The notes under the pieces are model-generated. The model made no database searches. It was not told the origin of the DNA and saw nothing but the letters and a program-made list of their open reading frames with translations. This document shows positions 23,601 through 32,420 of a stretch of DNA of 64,000 nt, piece by piece. Numbering within the stretch: the stretch's first letter is position 1; every line of letters starts with the position of its first letter. The position numbers and the translations under genes were made by a program. The stretch comes from CBDCWT01 sp965223305 (GTDB lineage: Bacteria; Planctomycetota; Planctomycetia; Pirellulales; Pirellulaceae): the NCBI GenBank assembly GCA_965223305.1, contig CBDCWT010000080.1, positions 1 through 64,000 on the forward strand, given 5' to 3'.

Positions 23601-23736
23601 TTAAGGACTCTCTCCGGAAACGGGTCAGAGGGAAAGTCAAGCGTCAGGAGTCACAGAAGGCCGGCGAAGAGGGATCGAACAACCGTTGTTCTGTAAACTC
23701 CGTCAACCTTGCTTTCACAGTTCTGAAATAATTGGA

Positions 23737-23760
23737 GCGGCTTCGCCGCCGTTTTCTTTT
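23737..23760 (+). terminator. Rho-independent terminator-like hairpin
   Basis: GCGGC-TTC-GCCGC stem-loop followed by CGTTTTCTTTT. It would end transcripts from the membrane-protein gene, now separated from it by the MITE. Confidence 0.5.
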
Positions 23761-23950
23761 GCGTTCACGCAGACCTCGGACGAGAAATCAAACATAGTCA
23801 TAGAGCTGATCTCAGCTACAACGCCATTACTTCAGCAAGTAAACCTCCTCCACGCATGGCTTACGACGCCCGTCCTGGGGGATTCTTGTCTCCGCGTCCC
23901 TTCTGCCGTGAAGCCCTCGCCGAATTTCTGTACCTATCATGGAGGCCCCA

Positions 23951-23994
23951 TCACGCGGAGCGTGATGACTACGTAGCCGTCACGCTCCGCGTGA
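23951..23994. repeat. Nested inverted repeat
   Basis: TCACGCGGAGCGTGA (23951-23965) and its exact reverse complement (23980-23994), 14 bases apart. Each 15-base arm is itself an inverted repeat (TCACGC/GCGTGA). Confidence 0.85.
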
Positions 23995-24161
23995 CGAGCC
24001 AGGCGTGTGGGCGCTCTTGTCAGTTAGTGGCCGATTGAATCTGGGCCCGTTTCCGCCCGAATCCGCTGCAGGGTAGTAGACCTCGAAATTCTGGCTCGCT
24101 GCTGGGACGGAGCGTTCGCAGCGTCGCCGTTCGTTCGGGAAAACTTCGGCCAGCTTCGCTG

Positions 24162-26252
24162 CTATTCCAGGACTCGCTCCACCTCCGCATGACCACGTGC
24201 TCGAGCCCAGGCGATTGGTTTGGCCCAAACCGGCAATGAAGGCAAATCTGGATTGGCTCCTGCATCGAGCAGAACTTTCACTGCTTCCAGCCGACCTCCT
24301 CGCGCGGCGAACCCAAGCGGCGTCGATTGGTACTCCATGTCGATCGCGTTCAGGTCCACACCGAATTCGATCAGAAGCTCTACCTTCTCAGTATCCCCAC
24401 GATAGGCGAACTCGTGAAGTATGGTTCGTTGAAGCCAGTTCCGGTGGTTCGGGCTCGCCCCGTGTTCGAGCAATTTTCGCGCGAAGTCAGTATGTTTGAA
24501 TGCATACGCCGATCCCCAATTCGACTGATCGGGAACACGTGCTCCACGCTCCAGCAGCAGATCGACGATCTCCATCAGTCGACGACTTGCAGCTAGAGCC
24601 AAATAGCCCTCGCCATAGAAAGCGGCTGGATTGCGCACTAGCGATGGGGTTTCGTCAAGATACCGCCTTAGTTGAGCGATATCATTTCTCATGATTGCGC
24701 CCGACACAGGATCGAGCCCGTCTTCCTCTTCTGGATCGGGGTCCTTTAGCTCGCGACCATATTGTCTAAACAGCTCCAACATCGGCTCGTTGCCTTCCGC
24801 GATCGAGAAGGCCGTGCCACACGACTCAACAGGGTCATGCGGGCTCGCGCCGGCATCGAGCAACAACTTAGCGCAATCAAGATGCCCGCCGTGTGCAGCA
24901 GCCCAAAGTGCGAATCCGTTCGGCGCGTTGGCTTCGGCAAGCCTTGGGTTGGCACCGGCATCGAGCAACAGCTGGACAATGCCGACGTGACCTTGTACAG
25001 CGGCAGAAGAGATTGGTCGCTTGTTGCACGAGCCGCAGAAGTTTGCCAGCTTCGGATCGCTCCGCAGGAAGTCGCGCACCAACTCTAGATCGCCAAACGT
25101 GGCCGCGAGATTGATGTTCGGCTCGGTGTGTTGCAGCAGGGATTCGGCGAACTCCCACCCGTCCTCGCGATGAAACCAGTAGTTGTTACGATAGAGTGCA
25201 ACGTGTATGGGCTTGAATCCCACTTTGTTCGCCGAGTTGGCGTCGGCCCCGTGGTCAAGCAGCAGCTTCGCCATGTCGAGGTTGAGTGCCTTGGCGGCCA
25301 GATGCAACGGCGTGTTGCCATCTTCCGCACACACGTTGACCTGCTCCGGCGACTTCGACAACTTGCTTCGCACGGCTGTCTGTTTGCCGCTCGCCACATC
25401 GCTCAAAATTTCATGTGGTCCCGGTGCGTAGTGCGGAAAACGTTTTCGCATCGCTGCTATTAGCAACTCCTCGAGCTGCCGATTTTGCCGATCGCGCGCC
25501 GATGTCACTAGTGAATCGTGAAACAGGTAGTTTCCCACCGCCACGTTCGCCCCGTGCCGCAGCAGGTATTCCGCGACATCCGTGTGGCCATTGACGACGG
25601 CTAGATGCAGAGGCGTCTGATAGTCATAGTAGCAATTAACCAAAGAGGGAGACTTGTCGACGAGCGCGCGTATACGTTCAACATCGCCTGTGATCGCTGC
25701 GTTGATCGTGTCCCAAATCTCATGGCCCTTTCCGTTTTCGAAAGGGAAAAACTTCGATGTGTTCAGCGACCGGGGCTTTGCAACATCAAGTAGCAGTCGC
25801 TGAATGTCCTGATGTCCACACCGAATAGCAACCTGAATCGGCAGCAGCCCCGAATCGCGCTCCCGGACGAGAAACAGCTTGGGAAACTCGCGCAGCAAGA
25901 GCTTCACTTTGCGAAGGCGACCTTCTGCGATGGCCGCGAAGAAGTTATCACCCACGCGCTCTTCGATGAACTGGCGGAGTCTCTTCCAACTCTCGAAGCC
26001 TCGTTCGCGCGCGATCACCAGTTGAGCGTCAGCGAGTTGCAAATTACGATTGGCGTTGTGCGAAAAGCCGTCCGTAGTGCTCTCACTAGAATACGTCGAT
26101 CCGGAGTCGTCGGGGTTGGAGCCGGGAGCGACCCCAAGAACGGCGAAGCGAATGACGGCTCGTGGGTCACCCGCCTTGGCGGACTTAAGTAGCGTTTTTG
26201 CTAGTTTCTTGAGTTGCTCAAGATCATGCGCAGCAGAATGAGCGTGAGACAT
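24162..26252 (-). CDS. Ankyrin-repeat protein
   Basis: 696 residues from ATG 26252 (GGAG upstream; an earlier in-frame start at 26399 has poorer composition). The N-terminal domain has Asp-Ala-Gln-Leu-Val-Ile-Ala-Arg-Glu-Arg-Gly-Phe-Glu-Ser-Trp, seen in a family of bacterial ankyrin proteins. Then come about twelve ankyrin repeats with the Gly-x-Thr-Pro-Leu-His-x-Ala/Leu-Leu-x-x-Gly-Ala pattern, some degenerate. No signal peptide, so a cytoplasmic protein-binding role is likely; the partner is unknown. Confidence 0.85.
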   Translation of the reverse strand: MSHAHSAAHDLEQLKKLAKTLLKSAKAGDPRAVIRFAVLGVAPGSNPDDSGSTYSSESTTDGFSHNANRNLQLADAQLVIARERGFESWKRLRQFIEERVGDNFFAAIAEGRLRKVKLLLREFPKLFLVRERDSGLLPIQVAIRCGHQDIQRLLLDVAKPRSLNTSKFFPFENGKGHEIWDTINAAITGDVERIRALVDKSPSLVNCYYDYQTPLHLAVVNGHTDVAEYLLRHGANVAVGNYLFHDSLVTSARDRQNRQLEELLIAAMRKRFPHYAPGPHEILSDVASGKQTAVRSKLSKSPEQVNVCAEDGNTPLHLAAKALNLDMAKLLLDHGADANSANKVGFKPIHVALYRNNYWFHREDGWEFAESLLQHTEPNINLAATFGDLELVRDFLRSDPKLANFCGSCNKRPISSAAVQGHVGIVQLLLDAGANPRLAEANAPNGFALWAAAHGGHLDCAKLLLDAGASPHDPVESCGTAFSIAEGNEPMLELFRQYGRELKDPDPEEEDGLDPVSGAIMRNDIAQLRRYLDETPSLVRNPAAFYGEGYLALAASRRLMEIVDLLLERGARVPDQSNWGSAYAFKHTDFARKLLEHGASPNHRNWLQRTILHEFAYRGDTEKVELLIEFGVDLNAIDMEYQSTPLGFAARGGRLEAVKVLLDAGANPDLPSLPVWAKPIAWARARGHAEVERVLE

Positions 26253-26620
26253 CTGTGTTCTCCATTGCATGCGTCTGCGACCCGCGACCAGACAGCAACA
26301 GAGTGCACAACGTCGGTCAGGCAAAGAGAAGATCAGACGGGCATGGCCCTTCGCGCGGGTCCGCGAGCTTCCTGAAGAGCTCGCCGGCATTATCGGCAAC
26401 CGACTGCAGGCTCGTCAAGCATTGGCGCGTGGGCGGATACTGAGGAGTCACCCAACGGTTGCCGATACTCGCGCCCGTCACCCAACGCCGTTGAGCGTTT
26501 CTTGTAGTTCGCCAAACTCTGGCGAGTTCGGCTACGATCGGATAGCGGCTGAACGTCGGGCAAGAAGTCCGCAACTTCTTGCACAACGCCGAAGAGCACG
26601 CGAACCACGGAGGTCCGGGC
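26253..26620. other. Intergenic region with dispersed repeat
   Basis: No gene seen. It contains the GCCAAACTCTGGCGAGTTCG element (26509 area), related to the CGCCAGAGTTTGGCGGAC elements at 40.0, 59.2 and 62.7-63.7 kb. Confidence 0.5.
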
Positions 26621-26932
26621 TCAATTCTCTTCCAGCATTCGCTTCTCGATCTGGCGAATCAGCCCTTCCACTTCCTCGGGTTTCACATCCAACGCCGGGG
26701 TGTCCAACAGATTGGCGTTCTCCAGCCACGTCTCAGCCATCTGCTGCTCTTCCTCCGTCGGAGCTTCTAGCCCCTTCACCTCAGGCATTCCCAAGACATC
26801 ACGCGCTTCACGCACCAGACACTGAGCCTGCCCAAACCGTAATCCGATGTCTTCCACGGTGACCGGCTCTTTCACCGTGTCGGCCAGGAGATCTAACAAC
26901 TCGCGGAGGTACGCTTCTTGTTCTGAATTCAT
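26621..26932 (-). CDS. Hypothetical acidic helical protein, 103 residues
   Basis: From ATG 26932 (an ATG at 26950 is an alternative; neither ribosome site is strong). The product is acidic and helical with Glu-Glu-Glu-Gln-Gln and Glu-Glu-Val-Glu-Gly-Leu-Ile segments, and no motif is recognised. Plausible by composition and isolation on its strand. Confidence 0.5.
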   Translation of the reverse strand: MNSEQEAYLRELLDLLADTVKEPVTVEDIGLRFGQAQCLVREARDVLGMPEVKGLEAPTEEEQQMAETWLENANLLDTPALDVKPEEVEGLIRQIEKRMLEEN

Positions 26933-27279
26933 GCTGAAGAACCTACCCATGTTGGAAGCCTGCACCGCTGAAAAGCGACCGGCGGCAGGACGCTTGCCCC
27001 AGAGGAGCGGTTGAAAGGATATTGGGGATGGAGCAACCCCCATTCACTTTTCTGGCGACTCGAAACCGTTAATTTAACCTGTTCGAAAAAGATAATAAGG
27101 GGCGAAGTAACAATTTGCCGTCGACACACTCCGCTGCTGAGCAATCTGGCGCGTGGCGATTCGCGTAAGTTGTTTTTGTACAAGGTGTTTCACGATCGGC
27201 ATTGTCCATTCTTGCGACTTCGCTCGCTCTGCTCTTTTGCAGTTACACCTCGGATCACGAGATCCGCCCGTTCAGTCGT
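26933..27279. other. Intergenic region, no feature seen
   Basis: No gene or clear signal. It lies upstream of the helical protein and downstream of the protease gene. Confidence 0.4.
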
Positions 27280-28977
27280 TCATCGAAAGCGCAGCACATA
27301 GTGCGTCAACACAACTGGGGTCGGCTGATCCATCGACCGCGCCCGATCTCGCACACGGACAAGCTGAGGGAGCAACAGCCCCAATACAACGCACTTGGAG
27401 TTTCGCGGGATTCGAGCCAGCTCAGGCCCACCGCGCATAAGCACCAATTTGTTCGTACCTTCGATCTTCGCCAACAAGGCGCTTTCGTTCTCCGCATTTC
27501 CTAGAACCGAACAAAAGGCAAACACGCCCTCTCCCGCGCCATTGATCGACACGTCGGTGAACGAGTTGATGGCACGCAAACGGCCGGTGTTCCAACCCAC
27601 CTTCTGAATCTCCGCAAAACGCTCGTCCGCCACCTCGGCCACGCGCTGAATCGCCCTCTGCTGCTGTTGGTTTCCGCTTTGGGCTGTCCGCGCGTGTTTT
27701 GCGAGCGTCATCTGCTTCGCCAGCTCGACCAGCTGCTGGTGCTGTTCCGGACTCCGCGGGAGCCAGTCAAAAGTCACAATCTGGTTGAACAGGTCGAGCA
27801 TGCGTGTCGTTGAAACCGCAGTCCGAAACGCCTTGCGGGCGTCGGGCAGAGTCTCAAGCTCGTCCGCAGCTCGGTCGCTCAGCTCGCGCAGATAGCGGAT
27901 GTGGCTTGCGTAGCCAAACTCAGCCTTGAGATGCACGAACGTGTTGAGTCCAAAAACGCGGCCTCGCTCATCGATCAGCGGTCCGCCACTGTTGCCCGGA
28001 GAGATCTTCGCATCGTGCTGAATCCAAATCATCTCGCCGGGCGCCTGGAGCCGAGTCAAGAGATGCTGACGCGATCCACTGGACCACTCCTTCGTAGTGA
28101 GAACGCGGCTGACAATTCCTTTCGATAAGGAGAACTCGGCATCGTAGGGGTGACCAAACGCAAACACCTCTTCGCCGAGTGGAACGGCCCCTTCGTAGCT
28201 GATGTCTAGGTAAGTAAGGTCGGCCGGGGCACTCGCCAACTTCACAATGGCCAAGTCCCGCTCCGGCATTCGAGCCACAACGCCTTCAATCTCGAACTGT
28301 TGGCCATCGGACAGTTTGGCCCGGGCGTCAGTCGTCGCTTTGGCAATCACGTGGTTGTTGGTCGCCACCCAGCCCCGCTCGTTGATCAAGAATCCCGTGC
28401 CGTATTGTGTTAGATTCCCGATCCCCAACGGCATCACCAGCTTCACAACGGCCCGCTTGGCTTCCTCCAACGAAGAGACCTGGCTAGGCCGCGTTGCGGA
28501 GCCCACCACAGGCGCGGCGTCACTCGGCAGTCCGCCAGTCCCAACCGTCCCCAGCTCGCCGACCGGCGACTGAGGCGAATCTGTGCCGCGGTGACTACCT
28601 ACCCAATAGACGGCTACGCAGGCGACCAGCAACATCGAAGTAAGCGCCACCCATGACTTGGTAAAGGGTGTCGTTGGTCGAACAACCGTTCTCGCCCGCG
28701 CCGGCTCGGACGGCCGGCCGGCGACTCGTGCGGCTGTGGCATCCGCAGGATGTGTATAGGCTGGTTGGCGAACGGGTGTTTCACGACCTGCCTCCCGCGC
28801 AGCCGCCGTTTGAGACTTGGCGGACAGCGTTGCCGCCGATTCCGGAACAGAGGGTGCTAAACCGACCTGGTAGCAATGCGAAGAGCCGCACTCAGGACAG
28901 AGATGCGACGTCTCAAGCGACGTGTCTGCCGGGATGAATTGGTGGGCGCACCGGCCACATGAAAACTTGGTTGCCAT
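27280..28977 (-). CDS. Membrane-anchored trypsin-like serine protease with N-terminal zinc ribbon
   Basis: 565 residues. The zinc ribbon is Cys-Gly-Arg-Cys ... Cys-Pro-Glu-Cys (about 8-31), followed by a Pro/Ala/Arg linker and one transmembrane helix (about 108-127). The trypsin-like domain has the catalytic triad in Asn-Asn-His-Val-Ile, Arg-Asp-Leu-Ala-Ile-Val and Gly-Asn-Ser-Gly-Gly-Pro, as in DegP/HtrA, but no PDZ domain. A C-terminal region of about 200 residues is unassigned. It follows the Hsp70 operon on the same strand and is probably part of a protein-quality-control group. Confidence 0.85.
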   Translation of the reverse strand: MATKFSCGRCAHQFIPADTSLETSHLCPECGSSHCYQVGLAPSVPESAATLSAKSQTAAAREAGRETPVRQPAYTHPADATAARVAGRPSEPARARTVVRPTTPFTKSWVALTSMLLVACVAVYWVGSHRGTDSPQSPVGELGTVGTGGLPSDAAPVVGSATRPSQVSSLEEAKRAVVKLVMPLGIGNLTQYGTGFLINERGWVATNNHVIAKATTDARAKLSDGQQFEIEGVVARMPERDLAIVKLASAPADLTYLDISYEGAVPLGEEVFAFGHPYDAEFSLSKGIVSRVLTTKEWSSGSRQHLLTRLQAPGEMIWIQHDAKISPGNSGGPLIDERGRVFGLNTFVHLKAEFGYASHIRYLRELSDRAADELETLPDARKAFRTAVSTTRMLDLFNQIVTFDWLPRSPEQHQQLVELAKQMTLAKHARTAQSGNQQQQRAIQRVAEVADERFAEIQKVGWNTGRLRAINSFTDVSINGAGEGVFAFCSVLGNAENESALLAKIEGTNKLVLMRGGPELARIPRNSKCVVLGLLLPQLVRVRDRARSMDQPTPVVLTHYVLRFR

Positions 28978-29223
28978 TTCGCACGATACTCAATCGACTC
29001 GCGGCCAACGTCCGTGGTCTTGTTTTGCAGGTTTGCTTGGGTGTTCCGGCGCTCGCCGCCCAGGACTAGCAATAAGCCCAACCCCTCTACCTAAGGTATC
29101 AGCAGGTGCACTTTTTCGCCAACTCGGCGCTGAAACCCTGGGGCACAGCCCCGGGCCAGTGGGCCTGCTAGTTCGTACCCGAAACTGCTGAAAAAGTGCG
29201 GCACGCCCCACCGAGCGGTTGGG

Positions 29224-29553
29224 CTATTCGGTGGAAGTTCGCTGCCCGATACGCAGCGCCGAGAGCCAGTTGCCGCAGAGTAGATTGCAAACGACGACCA
29301 AACGGGTGGCGCCGGTACAGGGATAGAGCTCAGCGTAACGCCGTGCCCAGCCGAGGGCACGATCGAACTCCCCCAGTTTGATCGCCTTCAAGCTCTCCAA
29401 ACGCGCTCGCTGAACGTTGTCCCAGGCGACAGAGAGATCGCGCAGATCAGACTTGCAGCGGCGGCATTGCTCGGACCAGGGTTGTCCCGCACCGCACGTC
29501 GGACAGACGAGCTCTTGTCCGCCTTCGCCAGCTTGCCGCAGCGCGCCCGCCAT
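29224..29553 (-). CDS. Zinc-ribbon/TPR-like small protein
   Basis: 109 residues. Cys-Pro-Thr-Cys-Gly ... Cys-Arg-Arg-Cys (about 17-34) forms a zinc ribbon; the rest is helical with a TPR-like Ala-Leu-Gly-Trp-Ala-Arg-Arg-Tyr repeat. Its start overlaps the Hsp70 stop by one base (TAATG), so it is translated with it. A cofactor role is inferred from that coupling. Confidence 0.65.
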   Translation of the reverse strand: MAGALRQAGEGGQELVCPTCGAGQPWSEQCRRCKSDLRDLSVAWDNVQRARLESLKAIKLGEFDRALGWARRYAELYPCTGATRLVVVCNLLCGNWLSALRIGQRTSTE

Positions 29554-31328
29554 TAGACATCCTGCAGATAGAACACAAGGTCGTCGAGTTTCGCAATCGC
29601 TTCACGGATCTCGTCCAGTGATTTCGCCTCGATCGCCGAACGAAGCTTGCTTTCCAGCTGCCTGATTTCCTCGGCGTCATCAGCGTTTGCGTCAGTAACA
29701 ACCCTTTCGGTCTTTACCAGCAGCTCGTTCGCTTGTTCAATCGCTTGCGACAACTCAAGCGAGATACTGGGTTCGCCAGCCGAATCCGGGATCGCAGCTG
29801 TTTCCTCGCGAGGCGGTGACGCTCCAAATGCTTGTTCGATCCGAGCGACTGCCGCTTCGCGCTCTGTTTCCCGGAAGCGAGACATCGCGTTCTCGATCGT
29901 CAACGTCTCTTCTAACCCAGTCATCTTCTCTGTCGCCGTTACCTTCAAGATCCCGTCGAGGTCAAGGTCGAAGCGAACGAGGATGCTGTTTCCAGCGTTA
30001 GCGTCCGCCAGGCCCTCGAGTTGAAAATCGCCGACCGGATCGTTGTATCGCACGTCGTCGTGCTCACCCTGAAACACGTCAATGGCGGCGACTTCCTGAT
30101 TATCGTGAGACGTGCAGAAAACCTCCGATCGAGTGGCGGGCAGGGGGGTATTGCGGGTGATAATCGGCGCAAAAGTAAAGCGGGACGGAACGCCGAGCAA
30201 TCGACCCAAGCAGGCGATACCCAATGTGTGCGGCGTGATATCGACCAACACCGGCCCCAAATCCAAGCCATTGATCAGACCACCTTGAAGCGCCGCCCCC
30301 ATGGCGACACACAGGTCCGGATCAACCTCCGTGTGGATTGGCTGGCCCAACTGCACAGACAGCATTTGATGCACCAGAGGCGTTCTGGAAGCACCGCCGA
30401 CGAGAATCACCCGATCCACCTGGCTCGCATTCAACTTGGCGTCGGAGAGTGATTCGTCGACGCAAACCAACGTCTTGTTCAAAAGAGGTTCGATGAGTGC
30501 TTCATAGTCGGTGCGAGAAATCTCGCTGGTCAAATGCAACGGGATGCCGTCTTTCTCGGTGAGGAATTCCTCTTCAATCGTGGCAAAGGCCGCGAAAGAC
30601 AGCTGTTTTTTCGCTTCCTCCACCGCCCGAAGGACCCGCGACCTGGAGACTAATGAGTCGCGCAGCTCGACTCCGTGCTCTTCCTTGAACTTGTCACAGA
30701 CGTGGTCTAATAACAGCTGATCGAAGTCGTCCCCTCCCAGTTGTGTATCGCCATGGCTGGAGAGCACCTCGACCACGCCCTGTTCGATCTGGACTACCGA
30801 CACATCAAATGTCCCGCCTCCGAGGTCGTAGACCAAGAGCCGTTCAAGTTCTGTCTTGCCACTCTCGTAAGCCAACGAAGCTGCGGTGGGTTCATTAACA
30901 ATGCGGACGACGTCCAAACCGGCCAATTCGCCCGCTTCACGAGTGGCCTCTCGCTGTTGCTCGTTGAAATAGGCGGGAACGGTGATCACGGCCCGATTCA
31001 CCTCGCTGCCTAGCCGTCGCGTGGCGCGATCCTTGAGCGTCCGCAGGATCATCGCAGATACTTCTTGCGGCGTGTAGCTTTGATCGCCTAGCTGGACGGT
31101 TTCGCTGGAACCCATCTTGCGTTTGATCGAGCGTACGGTGCGGTCTGGCGCCAACGCCCACTGGTTTTGCGCTGCTTCACCAACCAGCAATTGGCCCTCG
31201 GCATCGAATCCGACCACGGAAGGGAGCATTTTTTGGCCGTTCTCTTCCAAAACCTCAACGGCACCGTCTCGGATGACGGCGACCACGCTGTTCGTGGTAC
31301 CTAGGTCGATTCCTAGAATGGTATCCAT
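29553..31328 (-). CDS. Hsp70 family chaperone (DnaK-like)
   Basis: 591 residues, slightly shorter than DnaK. The nucleotide-binding domain has Asp-Leu-Gly-Thr-Thr-Asn-Ser (8-14), Asn-Glu-Pro-Thr-Ala-Ala and Asp-Leu-Gly-Gly-Gly-Thr-Phe-Asp. A substrate-binding beta domain follows (Val-x-Val-x-Ala-Thr-Glu-Lys at its end), then a shortened helical lid without the Glu-Glu-Val-Asp-type end. It lies in an operon with its own GrpE- and J-like genes, indicating a dedicated second Hsp70 system rather than the housekeeping DnaK. Confidence 0.93.
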   Translation of the reverse strand: MDTILGIDLGTTNSVVAVIRDGAVEVLEENGQKMLPSVVGFDAEGQLLVGEAAQNQWALAPDRTVRSIKRKMGSSETVQLGDQSYTPQEVSAMILRTLKDRATRRLGSEVNRAVITVPAYFNEQQREATREAGELAGLDVVRIVNEPTAASLAYESGKTELERLLVYDLGGGTFDVSVVQIEQGVVEVLSSHGDTQLGGDDFDQLLLDHVCDKFKEEHGVELRDSLVSRSRVLRAVEEAKKQLSFAAFATIEEEFLTEKDGIPLHLTSEISRTDYEALIEPLLNKTLVCVDESLSDAKLNASQVDRVILVGGASRTPLVHQMLSVQLGQPIHTEVDPDLCVAMGAALQGGLINGLDLGPVLVDITPHTLGIACLGRLLGVPSRFTFAPIITRNTPLPATRSEVFCTSHDNQEVAAIDVFQGEHDDVRYNDPVGDFQLEGLADANAGNSILVRFDLDLDGILKVTATEKMTGLEETLTIENAMSRFRETEREAAVARIEQAFGASPPREETAAIPDSAGEPSISLELSQAIEQANELLVKTERVVTDANADDAEEIRQLESKLRSAIEAKSLDEIREAIAKLDDLVFYLQDV

Positions 31329-31329
31329 A

Positions 31330-32124
31330 CTAGCGTTCTCCTACTGCCTTCACTTCGGCAAAACGAAAGACGTCTGTTTTCCAGTAATAGCCGGTCCGTA
31401 TCTCCTCGACCACTTGCCCCACCGGCAAGGCAGGATCGCTGATCGTCTCAACAACTGTCATGCTGTGAGGGTCGACCTGTCGGCCCACACACTGCATGCG
31501 GATGATCGACTGTTGGTCAAGCGTCGTCTGCAGGCGTTTGACCGTTAGATCGAAGCCTTCGAGCAACGACTGCAGTACGGCACGCTGCGAATTCAACACA
31601 TGGTCGTCGAAGATCGCCGTAGCGGCTGCGTGCCACCTCTGGCAAATCGCCCGTCTCCACCAAGCTTGCGCGCGGTAGAGTCGCTCGAATCGATCGCGCG
31701 CTGTGGCCAACGACGTACTGAGCTCGGCGTCCATCCGCTGCTGAGCGTTCTCAATCGCCCGCCGCCCGCGACGGAGTGATTCGTCCAAGTCGACGAGCCC
31801 GTCGACCAAGGGCCGCGCCGCACGACCAGTTACTTCGGAGTCGCTCTCCTGGACCCTCTGAAACTGCTCGATAGCAGCCTGCATCGACAGCAACGTTGCC
31901 TCGCCGCGTTCCTCTCCAGAACGCGCGGCTTTCGTCAGCAACTTCACCTCATGCCGCAGAGAGGTAAGCTGCTCGACGAGCTGGTACAGCCCGATACTCG
32001 GTAGCCCCGAATCAAGCGCATCGCTGTCGACCGACTCGACTTCTTCCCGGGTCTCGGCAAACCACTCGCGAAACCGCGCTAGAACTTCCTCCGTATCAGG
32101 CCATCCGTCAACTTGTGAGTTCAT
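31330..32124 (-). CDS. GrpE-like nucleotide exchange factor
   Basis: 264 residues from ATG 32124, sharing one base with the J-like stop. The N-terminal 150 residues are long coiled coil. The C-terminal domain has the GrpE pattern Val-Gly-Arg-Gln-Val-Asp-Pro-x-x-Met, Leu-Pro-x-Gly-x-Val-Val-Glu-Glu and Gly-Tyr-Tyr-Trp. It would release ADP from the neighbouring Hsp70. Longer than E. coli GrpE because of an extended coiled coil. Confidence 0.8.
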   Translation of the reverse strand: MNSQVDGWPDTEEVLARFREWFAETREEVESVDSDALDSGLPSIGLYQLVEQLTSLRHEVKLLTKAARSGEERGEATLLSMQAAIEQFQRVQESDSEVTGRAARPLVDGLVDLDESLRRGRRAIENAQQRMDAELSTSLATARDRFERLYRAQAWWRRAICQRWHAAATAIFDDHVLNSQRAVLQSLLEGFDLTVKRLQTTLDQQSIIRMQCVGRQVDPHSMTVVETISDPALPVGQVVEEIRTGYYWKTDVFRFAEVKAVGER

Positions 32125-32420
32125 CAACTGTCTCCCAGAGACAAAAGCACCTCTACCGGAAGTCGCATGCCGCGCGTCTGCTCCCGCAGATCGGCGATAA
32201 TCTCGTCGAGCGAATCGCCATCAGCCTGTCGAGGTTCGAAGATCGTGTTTTCCAAGCGAGCCGCGGGATCGCGTAGCTCGTCATATGCTGCACGGATCTC
32301 GGCGAACCGTTGCGGCGCCTGATCAGGCGGATTCTCGTGGACCAGCTGCAGATATCGCTTCCTGACAGCGGCCACGTCCGCCGTTGCTGAAACTCCCAGT
32401 ACTTGACGAGGATCCTTCAT
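32124..32420 (-). CDS. J-domain-like protein with PPD in place of HPD
   Basis: 98 residues. Helices II-III of a J domain are visible: Ala-Ala-Val-Arg-Lys-Arg-Tyr-Leu-Gln-Leu-Val, a loop, then Gln-Arg-Phe-Ala-Glu-Ile-Arg-Ala-Ala-Tyr-Asp-Glu-Leu. The loop reads Glu-Asn-Pro-Pro-Asp, so the His of the conserved His-Pro-Asp is Pro. In DnaJ that His is needed to stimulate Hsp70. It overlaps the genes on both sides by 1-4 bases, indicating tight coupling with GrpE and Hsp70. Confidence 0.75.
   Translation of the reverse strand: MKDPRQVLGVSATADVAAVRKRYLQLVHENPPDQAPQRFAEIRAAYDELRDPAARLENTIFEPRQADGDSLDEIIADLREQTRGMRLPVEVLLSLGDS

Larger units (their letters stand above)
23373..24161. other. Intergenic region between convergent genes with MITE, terminator and palindromes
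   Basis: No convincing gene; short open frames here have poor composition. It contains MITE copy 1 (23427-23600), a terminator-like hairpin (23737-23760) and a nested inverted repeat (23951-23994). Confidence 0.6.

Noticed and set aside
23686..23976. A 96-residue rightward frame after the MITE
   Set aside because: Weak start, no ribosome site, atypical composition; overlaps a terminator-like hairpin.
29100..29205. Possible MITE with GCACTTTTTC/GAAAAAGTGC ends before the zinc-ribbon gene
   Set aside because: The inverted match is only 10 bp, ends are not comparable and no target duplication is seen.
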